Shown: positions 1 through 8,614 of the stretch, piece after piece
Layout: each line of letters starts with the position of its first letter
Numbering within the stretch: the stretch's first letter is position 1
Source: Lachnobacterium bovis DSM 14045
GTDB taxonomy: Bacteria > Bacillota > Clostridia > Lachnospirales > Lachnospiraceae
Length of the DNA stretch: 64,000 nt
NCBI RefSeq assembly: GCF_900107245.1
Contig: NZ_FNPG01000017.1
Location: forward strand, 1 to 64,000
Reading direction: 5' to 3'
Made by a program: the position numbers and the translations under genes
The notes under the pieces: model-generated
Seen by the model: the letters and a program-made list of their open reading frames with translations, nothing else
Told to the model about the DNA's origin: nothing
Databases searched by the model: none

Positions 1-205
1 ATCCAAGACATCCTGCTTCATATCCACAAACAAATGTAACTTCTCCATCATATCTGGAGCGAACCTGCTCCATGTATTTAAGAACAAGTTTATAATCTGA
101 TGGTATTGTCTGCTTATATTCAACCTTATCTGTTTCGTAACTGTAACAACAAAGTGTGTACTGTTCCTTATGGACATCCATCCCAACATAAACTATACTA
201 TTCAT
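1..205 (-). mobile_element. IS110-family transposase, 5' part (cut by window edge)
   Basis: The minus strand encodes the first 68 residues of an IS110-family DEDD transposase; the rest lies beyond the left edge. The N-terminus carries the family signature GMDVHK, whose Asp is the first acidic residue of the RuvC-like active site, and the visible part ends at GYEAGCLG, which holds the Glu. The ATG at 205-203 is preceded by GGAGGT (216-211), a strong ribosome site. Members of this family have no terminal inverted repeats and are guided by an element-encoded bridge RNA. The element lies just behind the fmt terminator, so its insertion did not disrupt a gene. Family assignment is firm; IS110 versus IS1111 subgroup cannot be decided from this fragment. 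Confidence 0.88.
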
Positions 206-352
206 ATGTGACCTCCTATTGTATGCGGTAATCCCTGTTACCTGATATTGTTTTTTTCAATTAATATCTTACAGGTAAATCCACGAATCTACAATTGTGA
301 GGTCACTTCATATTGTCTCCATAAATTAGTGACGTGCACCACTGCACACTAA
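206..352 (-). ncRNA. Candidate IS110 left-end noncoding region / bridge RNA
   Basis: This is the non-coding left end of the IS110 element, upstream of the transposase on the same strand. It contains two stem-loops. One is an imperfect palindrome at 326-352 (TTAGTG / CACTAA outer arms, TGCA / TGCA inner arms). The other is a 12-bp stem at 238-278: TTACCT plus GATATT pair with AATATC plus AGGTAA, with a 4-nt bulge and a 13-nt loop. IS110-group elements are known to encode the bridge RNA in this position. The region is shorter than the best-studied examples and the outer element boundary is not visible, so the RNA assignment is inference. Confidence 0.35.
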
Positions 353-353
353 A

Positions 354-387
354 AATGCTAAAATGAAATTTCTAACATTTTAGCATT
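354..387 (-). terminator. Terminator of the priA-def-fmt operon
   Basis: Perfect 12-bp inverted repeat AATGCTAAAATG (354-365) / CATTTTAGCATT (376-387) with a 10-nt loop, 15 bases after the fmt stop codon. Read on the minus strand it is followed by five T residues. Confidence 0.75.
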
Positions 388-402
388 CTTTATAAATTAA
401 AA

Positions 403-1338
403 CTAAATCCTTTTTAAAAATGTTCCTTCTTTTACATCATAACCGCGAAGGAATGATGCTGTATCCATTCTTTTTTTGCCTTGTAACTGAACTTCTTGTA
501 AAGCTAATACTCCGTCTCCAGTTTGCACTTTAATGGTATCTTTTGTTACTTCTATAATACAACCTGGTTCATACTCATTGGCTGATTCTTCAACCTGAGC
601 TTTCCAGATTTTAAATGTTTTCTGGTCTAAAAGAGTATACGCACTAGGCCATGGATTTAAACCTCTTATTAATCTTTCGATTTCAATCGCTGATTTATCC
701 CAGTTGATATTTCCTAAATCTTTTTTAATCATTGAAGTATGTGTTGCAGCTTCATTATCCTGTGGTGTAAACACTGCTTTTCCATCTTCTATGATATCCA
801 TTGTTTCTATTAATAAATCTGCTCCGACATTTGCAAGCTTATCAAATAAACTTCCACCTGTCTCGTCTTCAGCTAATCTAATCTCTCTTTTAGTTATTAT
901 GTCACCTGTATCAAGTCCTTCACCCATTTTCATAATAGTAACGCCTGATACCTCATCTCCATTAATAACTGCCCATTGAATTGGAGCAGCTCCTCTATAT
1001 TTAGGTAATAATGAAGCATGAACATTAATACAGCAGTATTTTGGCATATCTAATATACTTTTTGGTAAAATCTGACCAAATGCAGCAACTACGATAATGT
1101 CAGGGGAATATTTAGCTATATATTCAACACACTCTGTTTCTTTTACTCTACGTGGTTGAAAAACCTCAATATTGTGAGCAAGCGCACATTCTTTTACAGG
1201 TGGGTAGCATAAATTCTTACCCCTTCCCTTGGGTTTATCTGGTTGTGTGACAACTAAAGCAACTTCATGTCCTTTTTCTATTATTTTTTCTAAACATGGT
1301 ACAGCAAAATCTGGTGTACCCATAAAAACTACTCTCAT
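403..1338 (-). CDS. fmt: Methionyl-tRNA formyltransferase
   Basis: Transfers a formyl group from 10-formyl-tetrahydrofolate to Met-tRNA-fMet for translation initiation. The 311 residues match the usual family length. The N-terminal formyltransferase fold has the family core NVHASLLPKYRGAAPIQWA with N105 and H107, and GLDTGD places the third catalytic residue at D143. The C-terminal OB-like tRNA-binding domain begins near residue 205. It is the last gene of priA-def-fmt: the start is 6 bases from the def stop and its ribosome site lies in the end of def. Def and Fmt act at opposite ends of the formyl-Met cycle, which explains the pairing. Confidence 0.97.
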   Translation of the reverse strand: MRVVFMGTPDFAVPCLEKIIEKGHEVALVVTQPDKPKGRGKNLCYPPVKECALAHNIEVFQPRRVKETECVEYIAKYSPDIIVVAAFGQILPKSILDMPKYCCINVHASLLPKYRGAAPIQWAVINGDEVSGVTIMKMGEGLDTGDIITKREIRLAEDETGGSLFDKLANVGADLLIETMDIIEDGKAVFTPQDNEAATHTSMIKKDLGNINWDKSAIEIERLIRGLNPWPSAYTLLDQKTFKIWKAQVEESANEYEPGCIIEVTKDTIKVQTGDGVLALQEVQLQGKKRMDTASFLRGYDVKEGTFLKRI

Positions 1339-1344
1339 TAGAAA

Positions 1345-1833
1345 TTAGTCCTCCAAATCTTCATATTCGCCATATTCAACACTCTTTAAACTTCCTTCTA
1401 CTTTCTCTGTATAAAGGTGTCCATCTAAATGATCTAATTCATGGCAAATACATCTTGCTAATAATTCTGTTCCTTCGATTTCGCATAAATTCATTTCTTC
1501 ATCATAGAATTGTGCTTTTACGTAGTTAGGTCTTGTAACACAGCCTGCTTTTCCTGGAACGCTAAGGCAACCCTCATCACCTGTTTGTGATCCACTTTGT
1601 TCTACGATTACTGGGTTAATCATTGCAAGAGCGCCACTATCTCCTGTATCAATAACTACGATTCTTTTTAAAATACCAACCTGTGGTGCCGCAAGTCCTA
1701 CACCATTTGCTTCATACATTGTATCAAACATATCTGAAATCAATTCAGTAATTCTAGGTGTTATTTCTTTTACTTCTCTACATTTTTTGTTAAGGACTGG
1801 ATCTCCTTCTGTTCTAATTGTTCTAAGTGCCAT
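1345..1833 (-). CDS. def: Peptide deformylase
   Basis: Metalloenzyme that removes the formyl group from nascent proteins. All three family motifs are present: GVGLAAPQVG (44-53), EGCLS (87-91, metal-ligand Cys) and HELDH (131-135, two metal-ligand His and the catalytic Glu). I chose the ATG at 1833, giving 162 residues, because AAGGAGGA lies 7 bases upstream; an open frame continues to 1875 but would run into priA. The priA stop codon overlaps this ribosome site, so the two genes are probably translationally coupled. Confidence 0.96.
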   Translation of the reverse strand: MALRTIRTEGDPVLNKKCREVKEITPRITELISDMFDTMYEANGVGLAAPQVGILKRIVVIDTGDSGALAMINPVIVEQSGSQTGDEGCLSVPGKAGCVTRPNYVKAQFYDEEMNLCEIEGTELLARCICHELDHLDGHLYTEKVEGSLKSVEYGEYEDLED

Positions 1834-1846
1834 TACTTTTTCCTCC

Positions 1847-4078
1847 TTAAAATCCACTAACTGGGTTAAAATCAAATTGAATTATTGCTCGAGAAAACTC
1901 TTTGTTATCTCTTGCATATTTTTCTATATAATCTTTTAAAAAAATTAAATTATCATAATATTTTGCTCTTATATATATAACCTTCCTATATGTATCATTT
2001 ATTTTTGAAATTGATGCATCAGTAGGTCCAATTATCTGAATATTCTCCATTCCAACTATTTTACCATGAAGAATATTTGAAATACTTTCAGAAACTTTTT
2101 CGGAAACTTTTTCGTTTTTTGAAGAGCACATTACAACTAACATGTTCCAAATAGGTGGATACCTCATTAAGTTCCTATATGAAATCTCCTTTTCATAGAA
2201 TTCTTCGTAGTTTTGTTGACTCGCCAATTTAACTGCATAATGGTCAGGTTCATACGTTTGAATTATTACATTTCCAAGTTCTTCGCCTCGTCCTGCTCGT
2301 CCTGCTGCTTGTGTCAAAAGTTGAAATGTCTTCTCTGCACCACGAAAATCACTTGAGTTTAATGATAAATCAGCTGCTAAGACTCCAACTAACGTAACAT
2401 TTGGAAAATCGTGCCCTTTTACAATCATTTGTGTTCCAATTAAAATATCAGCTTCTTGATTTGAAAATGCTGATAATATTTTTTCATAACTATCTTTTCT
2501 ACGAGTTGTATCAAAATCCATTCTTAAAACTCGCGCCGATGGAAAACGTTTTTTTACCATCTCTTCAATTTTCTGCGTTCCAGCACGAAATCCTGCAATA
2601 TATTTTGATGAGCAACTTGGACAAACTCTAGGCATCGGAATTGTGTATCCGCAATAGTGACACATGAGCTTTCCGTTGCCATGTTGACTAAGTGAAACAT
2701 CACAATGTGGACATTTAATAACCTCTCCACAAGAACGACATGACACAAAACCTGCTAAACCTCGTCTGTTGATAAAAAGCATTATCTGTTGTTTTTTTCT
2801 TAAACGATCTTCTATCAAGTATTGTAATTTATAACTTAAAATTGAGCGGTTACCTACTTTTAATTCTTGCCTCAAATCGATAATTTCACATGTTGGCAAA
2901 GGTTTTTCAGCGACACGTTTATTTAATTCAACTAACTTAAATTCACCTTTTTGAGCTTTGTAATAACTCTCAATCGATGGTGTTGCAGAACCTAACACCA
3001 CAACTGCATTATTCTTTTTGGCACGATAAATTGCCACTTCTCTAGTATGATATTTCGGAATAGTTTCATTTTTATATGAACTTTCGTGTTCCTCATCAAT
3101 TATAATTATACCCAAATTATTGAACGGTGTAAAAAGCGCTGAACGTGGACCTATCATTATTGAAATGTCTCCGTTTTTAGCTCTTTCAAACTGATCATAT
3201 CTCTCACCTGGTGAAAGCTTGGAATTCATAACAGAAACTTTATCGTTAAACCTGTTATAAAAACGCATAACCGTTTGGTAAGTAAGTGCTATCTCAGGAA
3301 TCAAAACGATTGCCTGTTTGCCTTTTTTTATTATATGGTCAATAAGTTCCATATAAACTTCTGTCTTCCCGCTTCCAGTAACACCCTTCAATAAATATGT
3401 CTTATGAATGTCTTTAATAATACTTTGTTGAATTGTATCCACAACTTTTTGCTGATCCTCATTTAAAACAAGATTATAACCTTTTGCTTTAAGCTTGCTT
3501 ACCGGATTACGATATGTTGTTAATTCATCAATTCTTATAAAACCATTTTCGACAAAACCTTTTATAACAGTTGTTGAAACATTTAATTTTCTTGTAACAA
3601 TCGTCTGCTCTATCTGTTGATGCTCTATCAACTCTTTTAACAGACGCGCCTTTGCGGTATAATGCTTTTTTTCAAAAATTGATAACTGTTCAAGAGCATA
3701 TTGTTTATCTATTGTAAGCACTAAAATCTTTTTAATTATATGATTCTGCTTTTGTTTGACTGGTATAACAGTCTTTAAAGCTTGATTAAATGTTCCACCG
3801 TAATTTCTTTTTATCCATGATGCAAGGGAAATCAATTGACTTTCTATTCCTATAGCATCTTGCACAACGCCTGCAATCGGTTTAAGTTTAGTAAAATCAT
3901 ATTCTGCCTCATCTGTAGTTTCTATGACATATCCCGTGATAAATCTAGGTCCAAATGGAATCTTAACCTGCATTCCTATTTCAATCGCATTCTCTAATTC
4001 CTTTGGAATAATATATTGAAATGTCTTATCTAATTTTTCATGGGAAATATCCACTATAACGTTAGCAAACTTAGACAT
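1847..4078 (-). CDS. priA: Primosomal replication-restart helicase PriA
   Basis: 3'-to-5' DNA helicase that reloads the replisome at collapsed forks. 743 residues, a normal length. The N-terminal DNA-binding domain is followed by superfamily 2 helicase motifs: Walker A GVTGSGKTE (232-240), DEEH box (328-331), GTQMIVKGHDFPN, and QAAGRAGR (motif VI). Between them lie two pairs of CxxC zinc-binding clusters (CRSCGEVIKCPHC, CHYCG, CPSC). First gene of priA-def-fmt. No clear terminator separates it from the upstream region (4079-4246), which is AT-rich and where I see no other gene. Confidence 0.97.
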   Translation of the reverse strand: MSKFANVIVDISHEKLDKTFQYIIPKELENAIEIGMQVKIPFGPRFITGYVIETTDEAEYDFTKLKPIAGVVQDAIGIESQLISLASWIKRNYGGTFNQALKTVIPVKQKQNHIIKKILVLTIDKQYALEQLSIFEKKHYTAKARLLKELIEHQQIEQTIVTRKLNVSTTVIKGFVENGFIRIDELTTYRNPVSKLKAKGYNLVLNEDQQKVVDTIQQSIIKDIHKTYLLKGVTGSGKTEVYMELIDHIIKKGKQAIVLIPEIALTYQTVMRFYNRFNDKVSVMNSKLSPGERYDQFERAKNGDISIMIGPRSALFTPFNNLGIIIIDEEHESSYKNETIPKYHTREVAIYRAKKNNAVVVLGSATPSIESYYKAQKGEFKLVELNKRVAEKPLPTCEIIDLRQELKVGNRSILSYKLQYLIEDRLRKKQQIMLFINRRGLAGFVSCRSCGEVIKCPHCDVSLSQHGNGKLMCHYCGYTIPMPRVCPSCSSKYIAGFRAGTQKIEEMVKKRFPSARVLRMDFDTTRRKDSYEKILSAFSNQEADILIGTQMIVKGHDFPNVTLVGVLAADLSLNSSDFRGAEKTFQLLTQAAGRAGRGEELGNVIIQTYEPDHYAVKLASQQNYEEFYEKEISYRNLMRYPPIWNMLVVMCSSKNEKVSEKVSESISNILHGKIVGMENIQIIGPTDASISKINDTYRKVIYIRAKYYDNLIFLKDYIEKYARDNKEFSRAIIQFDFNPVSGF

Positions 4079-4246
4079 GTACTCACCTTTAACCTTATTT
4101 TATATATACTTATTTACAGTACATGTTATTATATATCATAATTGGTTTTCATTCAAGCTGGCAAAATGACTCCATTTGTTTTTTTTAGTTTTTTATATAT
4201 TATATACTGATTAATACACGGTATTTTTTCTATTCAAACATCAAAA

Positions 4247-4279
4247 ATGCTGTACACCAATCTCCCTGATGTACAGCAT
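4247..4279 (-). terminator. Terminator of the rubrerythrin-desulfoferrodoxin operon
   Basis: Perfect 10-bp repeat ATGCTGTACA (4247-4256) / TGTACAGCAT (4270-4279) with a 13-base loop, followed on the minus strand by five T. The other side also has a T run (4282-4287), so it may act in both directions. Confidence 0.8.
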
Positions 4280-4303
4280 ACATTTTTTATAATTATTTTT
4301 CGA

Positions 4304-4681
4304 CTAAACCTCTGTCTTCCATAAACCATGAAGGTTGCAATATTCATATATAGCTGTTACTTTTTCGCCATCAGCTATAATAAACTCTGCTTCTGGTTTA
4401 TCCCCTGGATTTAGATTCTTTTTCTGGTAACCATTTGTTGTTTCTAGAATGATAAACTGGATATAATGCTCTGGCAACATTGGATGTTCAACATCCCCCA
4501 CCTTTACAGTGATTTTATTTTCGTCAAAAATAGGCACTGGTAAATGTTTTTCTTTTGCAGCATCAACAGTATTTGCAACAATTTCTTTCATTTCTTCGCC
4601 ACAACATACTGGCTTGCCAGCCACCTTATCTGTCAAGAATGTTATAAAATTTCCACATAAATTACATTTGTAAAAAATCAT
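4304..4681 (-). CDS. dfx: Desulfoferrodoxin (two-iron superoxide reductase)
   Basis: Reduces superoxide to hydrogen peroxide in the cytoplasm without releasing oxygen, a typical defence of anaerobes. The N-terminal desulforedoxin module (residues 1-36) has the four Cys iron ligands C6, C9, C26 and C27. The C-terminal module has the centre II ligands: EKH (44-46), H66, H72, C115 and H118. This makes it the two-centre class. I use the ATG at 4681 (125 residues), preceded by GGAGGGAAAGAT; a longer open frame to 4789 would add 36 unrelated residues. It lies 28 bases after rubrerythrin, which can dispose of the peroxide it makes. Confidence 0.95.
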   Translation of the reverse strand: MIFYKCNLCGNFITFLTDKVAGKPVCCGEEMKEIVANTVDAAKEKHLPVPIFDENKITVKVGDVEHPMLPEHYIQFIILETTNGYQKKNLNPGDKPEAEFIIADGEKVTAIYEYCNLHGLWKTEV

Positions 4682-4709
4682 ATCTTTCCTCCCTTTGTTA
4701 AAAAACTTG

Positions 4710-5348
4710 TTAATAATTCTCTTGGTGTACTTCAAAATATGCCTGAGGATGCTTACAAACCGGACAAACTTCCGGAGCCTCTGTTCCAATTACTACATGC
4801 CCACAATTTCGACACTCCCAGACTTTAACTTCACTCTTTTTAAATACTTCCTCCATTTCTACATTGTTCAACAATTTACGGTATCTTTCTTCATGCATTT
4901 TTTCAATTTTTGCAACACCTCTAAACTGTTCTGCAAGGTCATGAAATCCTTCTTCATCCGCTTCTTTAGCCATTCTGTCGTACATATCTGTCCATTCATA
5001 ATTTTCGCCATTAGCAGCCTCTTCAAGATTTTCTTCTGTATCTCCTAATAAGCCTAGTGCTTTAAACCATAGTTTTGCATGCTCTTTTTCATTATCAGCA
5101 GTTTTTAAAAACAGTGCTGCAATTTGCTCATATCCTTGTTTTTTTGCAACTGAAGCAAAATAAGTATACTTATTTCTAGCCTGTGACTCTCCGGCAAAAG
5201 CCTCTAAAAGATTTTTTTCCGTTTTAGTTCCTGCATACTTGTTTTCCTTTACTAATTTAAATACATTTTTTTGTTTACACTTTGGACACTCTTCTGGTGG
5301 ATTACTTCCTTCATGTACGTATCCACAAACCTCACAAACATATTTCAT
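4710..5348 (-). CDS. rbr: Rubrerythrin with rubredoxin-like modules at both ends
   Basis: Non-haem diiron peroxidase. The central four-helix domain (about residues 40-170) has the ferritin-like [11 protein letters not shown] and EKEH diiron motifs. The C-terminus is a classic rubredoxin knuckle pair (C179, C182, C195, C198). Unusually there is a second rubredoxin-like module at the N-terminus (C5, C8, C21, C24). Classic rubrerythrins carry only the C-terminal module, and reverse rubrerythrins only the N-terminal one. 212 residues. The downstream neighbour is a superoxide reductase, so the pair handles superoxide and then peroxide. Only 28 bases separate it from the upstream membrane protein gene, so it may be co-transcribed with it. 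Confidence 0.93.
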   Translation of the reverse strand: MKYVCEVCGYVHEGSNPPEECPKCKQKNVFKLVKENKYAGTKTEKNLLEAFAGESQARNKYTYFASVAKKQGYEQIAALFLKTADNEKEHAKLWFKALGLLGDTEENLEEAANGENYEWTDMYDRMAKEADEEGFHDLAEQFRGVAKIEKMHEERYRKLLNNVEMEEVFKKSEVKVWECRNCGHVVIGTEAPEVCPVCKHPQAYFEVHQENY

Positions 5349-5376
5349 TTACTTACCTCCTTAATAATAAATTAAT

Positions 5377-5880
5377 TCAAAACATATTCATTTCTTTAAA
5401 TCTTCTTTGTCTATTTAATTCATTTGTTACTAAATAGCTTTCAATTTTACTTATTTCTTTTTCTGTAAAAAAATTCAACGCTGTTCTTTGTGTATTATAT
5501 TCTATATAATATCTTTTTATTGGAATCAATCCTAAAAACATAAAAACTTTTTCCTTAAACTTAACTGTCGAATTAATAGGATAATTTTTTTCTTTTTTTC
5601 TACTTATTTTTAAACTGTCGTACTTTACTCTTATATAAATATTGTCAATTTCAATTTCTGTGTCTAAACGATGCATCAAAAAATACACAATTGGTAAAGC
5701 TATTAGAATATTAAGATAATAGCACAGCCACACCACTTGTTCGGAAATTTTTCCATACATTTTCACATATATTTCTTCAAGAAAAACATACTTTATTACC
5801 AAGACTAATAAAACTGTAAAAAATATAAAAAAAGCGCTTCGCCTTGCAAAATTTCCTCTAAATTTTTTGCATCTTGCCAC
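5377..5880 (-). CDS. Two-helix membrane protein, unknown function
   Basis: I do not recognise the family. The protein has a basic N-terminus, two predicted membrane helices (about residues 14-34 and 48-66) and a roughly 100-residue soluble C-terminal part rich in beta-prone and charged residues. I favour GTG at 5880 as start: AAGGAGGT lies 6 bases upstream, whereas the in-frame ATG at 5886 abuts that ribosome site directly. It lies upstream of rubrerythrin on the same strand. Confidence 0.6.
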   Translation of the reverse strand: MARCKKFRGNFARRSAFFIFFTVLLVLVIKYVFLEEIYVKMYGKISEQVVWLCYYLNILIALPIVYFLMHRLDTEIEIDNIYIRVKYDSLKISRKKEKNYPINSTVKFKEKVFMFLGLIPIKRYYIEYNTQRTALNFFTEKEISKIESYLVTNELNRQRRFKEMNMF

Positions 5881-5981
5881 TGGCATACCTCCTTATAGTG
5901 CTTACTCCTTTTCAATATTTTTATAACCATAACTGTTGTTTATATATATTTCATTCTATATCGGCTTTTTTTTATAAAAAA

Positions 5982-6019
5982 TAACGTTTTTCAGGACATA
6001 CTCCACCTAAAAAACGTTA
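5982..6019 (-). terminator. Terminator downstream of the pyrBI region
   Basis: Inverted repeat TAACGTTTTT (5982-5991) / AAAAACGTTA (6010-6019) with an 18-base loop; the minus strand continues into six T. It ends transcription from the gene at 6088-6297 or from the whole pyrB operon. Confidence 0.65.
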
Positions 6020-6087
6020 CATTTTATCATTTTAATATTTTTCAATTTCCAAAAAACACAATTTTCCACAATATTTGATAGTCTTCT

Positions 6088-6297
6088 TTAGAAATATTCT
6101 TTTTTCACTTCATCTAGCCAATCAATTGCAAGATATCCACGCGTCAGCAATTCTTCACAAATAAAATGCTGATCATGCTTATCATCATATGGCACTTCAA
6201 ACAAAAATGGTGTATCTAAAGGATACAAACACACCTCATTATCTAAAAACTGAACATTCTTAATCATGAAAATCATTCCGCCAATTAATACTCTCAT
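6088..6297 (-). CDS. Small hypothetical protein, 69 aa
   Basis: Short open frame with a good ribosome site (GGAGGG six bases before the ATG) and a terminator behind it, so probably real. Residues are mostly acidic with no Cys pairs or membrane helix; I do not recognise a family. It follows the precorrin-2 dehydrogenase-like gene by 75 bases on the same strand and may be the last gene of the pyrB operon. Confidence 0.55.
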   Translation of the reverse strand: MRVLIGGMIFMIKNVQFLDNEVCLYPLDTPFLFEVPYDDKHDQHFICEELLTRGYLAIDWLDEVKKEYF

Positions 6298-6372
6298 ATT
6301 TTTCCCTCCATTACAGATAACGCTAATCTTATGTATTAGATATCGGCAACTGCTACGGAATATTGAATACTC

Positions 6373-6996
6373 TTACAATTCTTTTTCGTTAATATGCTCG
6401 ATAACACTTCCAACCTGATCCATTGTCGGTTTGCGTTTTAGAATGAGTGTAGCTTCTAACAAATCCTCATAAACCATAACACGTCTTTGTGGATCTGGTA
6501 CGCATTTATCAACTTGTCTTTTGATGCTGGCAAAGAACTCATTAACCTCTCCTAAAAATGAATCAACCACTTCAGTGTTTTGAAGTTTCATATACTTATC
6601 CACTACAGGGCATTTTCCACTACTTGAAAAAGCAGCAACTACATCTCTTTGTTTTATATACTCAGAGAATAAAAAAGTGCTCTCCTCTTTGTTATCTAAA
6701 ACATTTACATGTATTCCAAGTTGTTTACATATTTCTGAAATCATTGTATTTTCTCCACTGTCCTCTGAAGCAGCCACTACAATAAATTGGCCTTCTACAT
6801 CGGATTCCTGAAATTTTCTTTCAATACAAGTCACTCCAGAAACTTCTTTGATATCCTCTACAATTTTAGGTGCAATAACTGTAATCTGTGCGCCAAAATC
6901 AAAAAGAGCTGCAACTTTTTCAAACGCTCTTTGTCCTCCTCCGACAACTAAACATTTTTTCTTGCTAATTTCTACAAATAATGGAAAATATGCCAT
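6373..6996 (-). CDS. Precorrin-2 dehydrogenase / sirohydrochlorin ferrochelatase family
   Basis: Belongs to the Met8p/SirC family, which oxidises precorrin-2 with NAD and can insert iron to give sirohaem. The N-terminal Rossmann fold begins MAYFPLFVEISKKKCLVVGGG with the GGG nucleotide loop, followed by a conserved NVLDNKEESTF segment where the family has NVxDxPxxCxF, including the conserved Asp. 207 residues is usual for the stand-alone form. It starts 4 bases after pyrI, so it is the third gene of pyrB-pyrI. No other sirohaem or cobalamin genes are in the window, so the reason for this pairing is not visible. Confidence 0.85.
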   Translation of the reverse strand: MAYFPLFVEISKKKCLVVGGGQRAFEKVAALFDFGAQITVIAPKIVEDIKEVSGVTCIERKFQESDVEGQFIVVAASEDSGENTMISEICKQLGIHVNVLDNKEESTFLFSEYIKQRDVVAAFSSSGKCPVVDKYMKLQNTEVVDSFLGEVNEFFASIKRQVDKCVPDPQRRVMVYEDLLEATLILKRKPTMDQVGSVIEHINEKEL

Positions 6997-7000
6997 ATAG

Positions 7001-7441
7001 CTACCTCCTACGCTTTGGATTTATATATTTCTCCTCACAATATTTACATCTATAAACTTCTTTTTCTGGATCTGATAATATAAAAATATGATCTAATTCC
7101 TGTTCTATAGAAGTAATACATCTTGGATTTTTACATTTTATTACATTTTTCACCTGTTTTGGCAAACGTAATTCCATCTTCTCAACTATTTTATCGAGCT
7201 TTATTACGTTAACCGTTATATTATGATCGATAAAACCTAAAATATCTAAATCTAATGCTTCAATCGGACACTCAACTTTAATAATATCCTTTTTACCCAT
7301 CTTGTTACTTTTTGCATTTTTTATTATTGCAACTGTACAATCTAATTCATCTAATTTCAAATCATGATAAATTCTCATGCTCATTCCCGCCTGAATATGA
7401 TCTAGTACAAAACCTTCATGAATACCACTAATATTTAACAT
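7001..7441 (-). CDS. pyrI: Aspartate carbamoyltransferase regulatory chain
   Basis: Regulatory subunit that binds nucleotides and confers allosteric control on the catalytic trimer. The N-terminal nucleotide-binding domain is followed by a zinc domain with four Cys in two pairs (CKNPRC and CKYC) that forms the contact with PyrB. 146 residues. It starts 30 bases after the pyrB stop, in the usual pyrBI order. The PyrB plus PyrI architecture predicts a feedback-regulated dodecameric enzyme. Confidence 0.95.
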   Translation of the reverse strand: MLNISGIHEGFVLDHIQAGMSMRIYHDLKLDELDCTVAIIKNAKSNKMGKKDIIKVECPIEALDLDILGFIDHNITVNVIKLDKIVEKMELRLPKQVKNVIKCKNPRCITSIEQELDHIFILSDPEKEVYRCKYCEEKYINPKRRR

Positions 7442-7471
7442 ACTATTTCCTTCCTTTGCTTTTATCGATTT

Positions 7472-8401
7472 TTAATACTCAAACTTTTTATCTAGTTCTA
7501 ATAATGTCAAAATCAAAGCCATTCTTACATAAACTCCATACTGAGCCTGTTTAAAATAACATGCTCTTGGGTCATCATCTACTTCAACTGCTATCTCATT
7601 TACTCTTGGTAATGGATGTAAAATTAACATATCGTCTTTAGCTTCTGCTAATTTCTGCTTATTTAAAACATAGAAATCTTTCAAACGAATATAATCTTCT
7701 TCATTGAAAAATCTTTCTTTTTGAACTCTTGTCATGTAAAGTACATCAAGTTCAGACATAGCATCTTCTAATCTTTCAACTTCTTCAAATTCAATGTTAT
7801 TTGCTTTTAATACATCTTCTCTGATATAATCTGGAACTTTTAATTCTTCTGGTGAAATTAAAACGAATTTAACATTATTGTAACGAATTAATGCATTAAT
7901 TAAAGAATGAACTGTTCTTCCGAACTTAAGATCTCCACATAAACCAATTGTAAGATTACCTAAATGGCCTTTTAAAGAACGAATTGTTAATAAATCAGTT
8001 AAAGTCTGTGTCGGATGTTGATGACCACCATCACCGGCATTTATAACGGGTATTTTTGATTTCTCTGAAGCAACTAATGGTGCTCCCTCTTTTGGATGAC
8101 GCATAGCACAAATATCTGCATAACACGAAATAATACGAATTGTATCTGAAACACTCTCACCTTTTGCAGCTGATGATGAATTAGCACTTGAAAACCCTAA
8201 AACAGAACCGCCAAGATTTAACATTGCAGCTTCAAAACTTAATCGTGTTCTTGTACTTGGCTCATAAAAACATGTTGCAAGTTTCTTTCCCTCACATGCA
8301 TGAGCATATTTCTCTGGTTGCTTCTCAATATCGTTAGCTAAATCTAAAAGTCTATCAATCTCGCTAACTGAAAAATCTAAAGGACTCATTAAATGTCGCA
8401 T
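7472..8401 (-). CDS. pyrB: Aspartate carbamoyltransferase catalytic chain
   Basis: Condenses carbamoyl phosphate and aspartate to carbamoyl aspartate in pyrimidine synthesis. 309 residues. The carbamoyl phosphate site STRTRLSFE begins at S49, the second substrate region has [11 protein letters not shown], and the aspartate side has HPLPRVNEI. First gene of pyrB-pyrI-precorrin-2 dehydrogenase. Ribosome site GGAGGC lies before the ATG. The upstream leader has a promoter and a short hairpin but no recognisable PyrR-type attenuator. Confidence 0.97.
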   Translation of the reverse strand: MRHLMSPLDFSVSEIDRLLDLANDIEKQPEKYAHACEGKKLATCFYEPSTRTRLSFEAAMLNLGGSVLGFSSANSSSAAKGESVSDTIRIISCYADICAMRHPKEGAPLVASEKSKIPVINAGDGGHQHPTQTLTDLLTIRSLKGHLGNLTIGLCGDLKFGRTVHSLINALIRYNNVKFVLISPEELKVPDYIREDVLKANNIEFEEVERLEDAMSELDVLYMTRVQKERFFNEEDYIRLKDFYVLNKQKLAEAKDDMLILHPLPRVNEIAVEVDDDPRACYFKQAQYGVYVRMALILTLLELDKKFEY

Positions 8402-8458
8402 TGTATGCCTCCTAAATATTAAATATAAACTCCAAGCAAAGCTTGCATTTCAATTTAT

Positions 8459-8485
8459 ATTATACTAACCCCTAGAAAAATTCAA
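8459..8485 (-). promoter_or_regulatory. Likely pyrB promoter
   Basis: On the minus strand TTGAAT (8485-8480) and TATAAT (8464-8459) are separated by 15 bases. The -10 is perfect; the spacer is short. A small hairpin CAAGC-AAA-GCTTG lies in the leader at 8433-8445. Confidence 0.45.
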
Positions 8486-8614
8486 GTATTATTTATAAAA
8501 AAAACTTGCTTTTTTTTATTTTTAACTTAAAATAATTATTAGATACTTATTAGATAATTCTAAATTTTTTCTAAAGAATGTATTTAAAATGACTCAAATG
8601 AAGGAGGTAAACCT

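Noticed and set aside
1834-1875. Longer N-terminus of peptide deformylase
   Set aside because: It would overlap priA and replace a start that has an ideal ribosome site and the usual family N-terminus.
4682-4789. Longer N-terminus of desulfoferrodoxin
   Set aside because: The extra residues are basic, unrelated to the family and overlap rubrerythrin; MIFYKCNLCG is the normal start.
4695-5048. 117-residue plus-strand open frame opposite rubrerythrin
   Set aside because: Antisense shadow of rubrerythrin, with no ribosome site.
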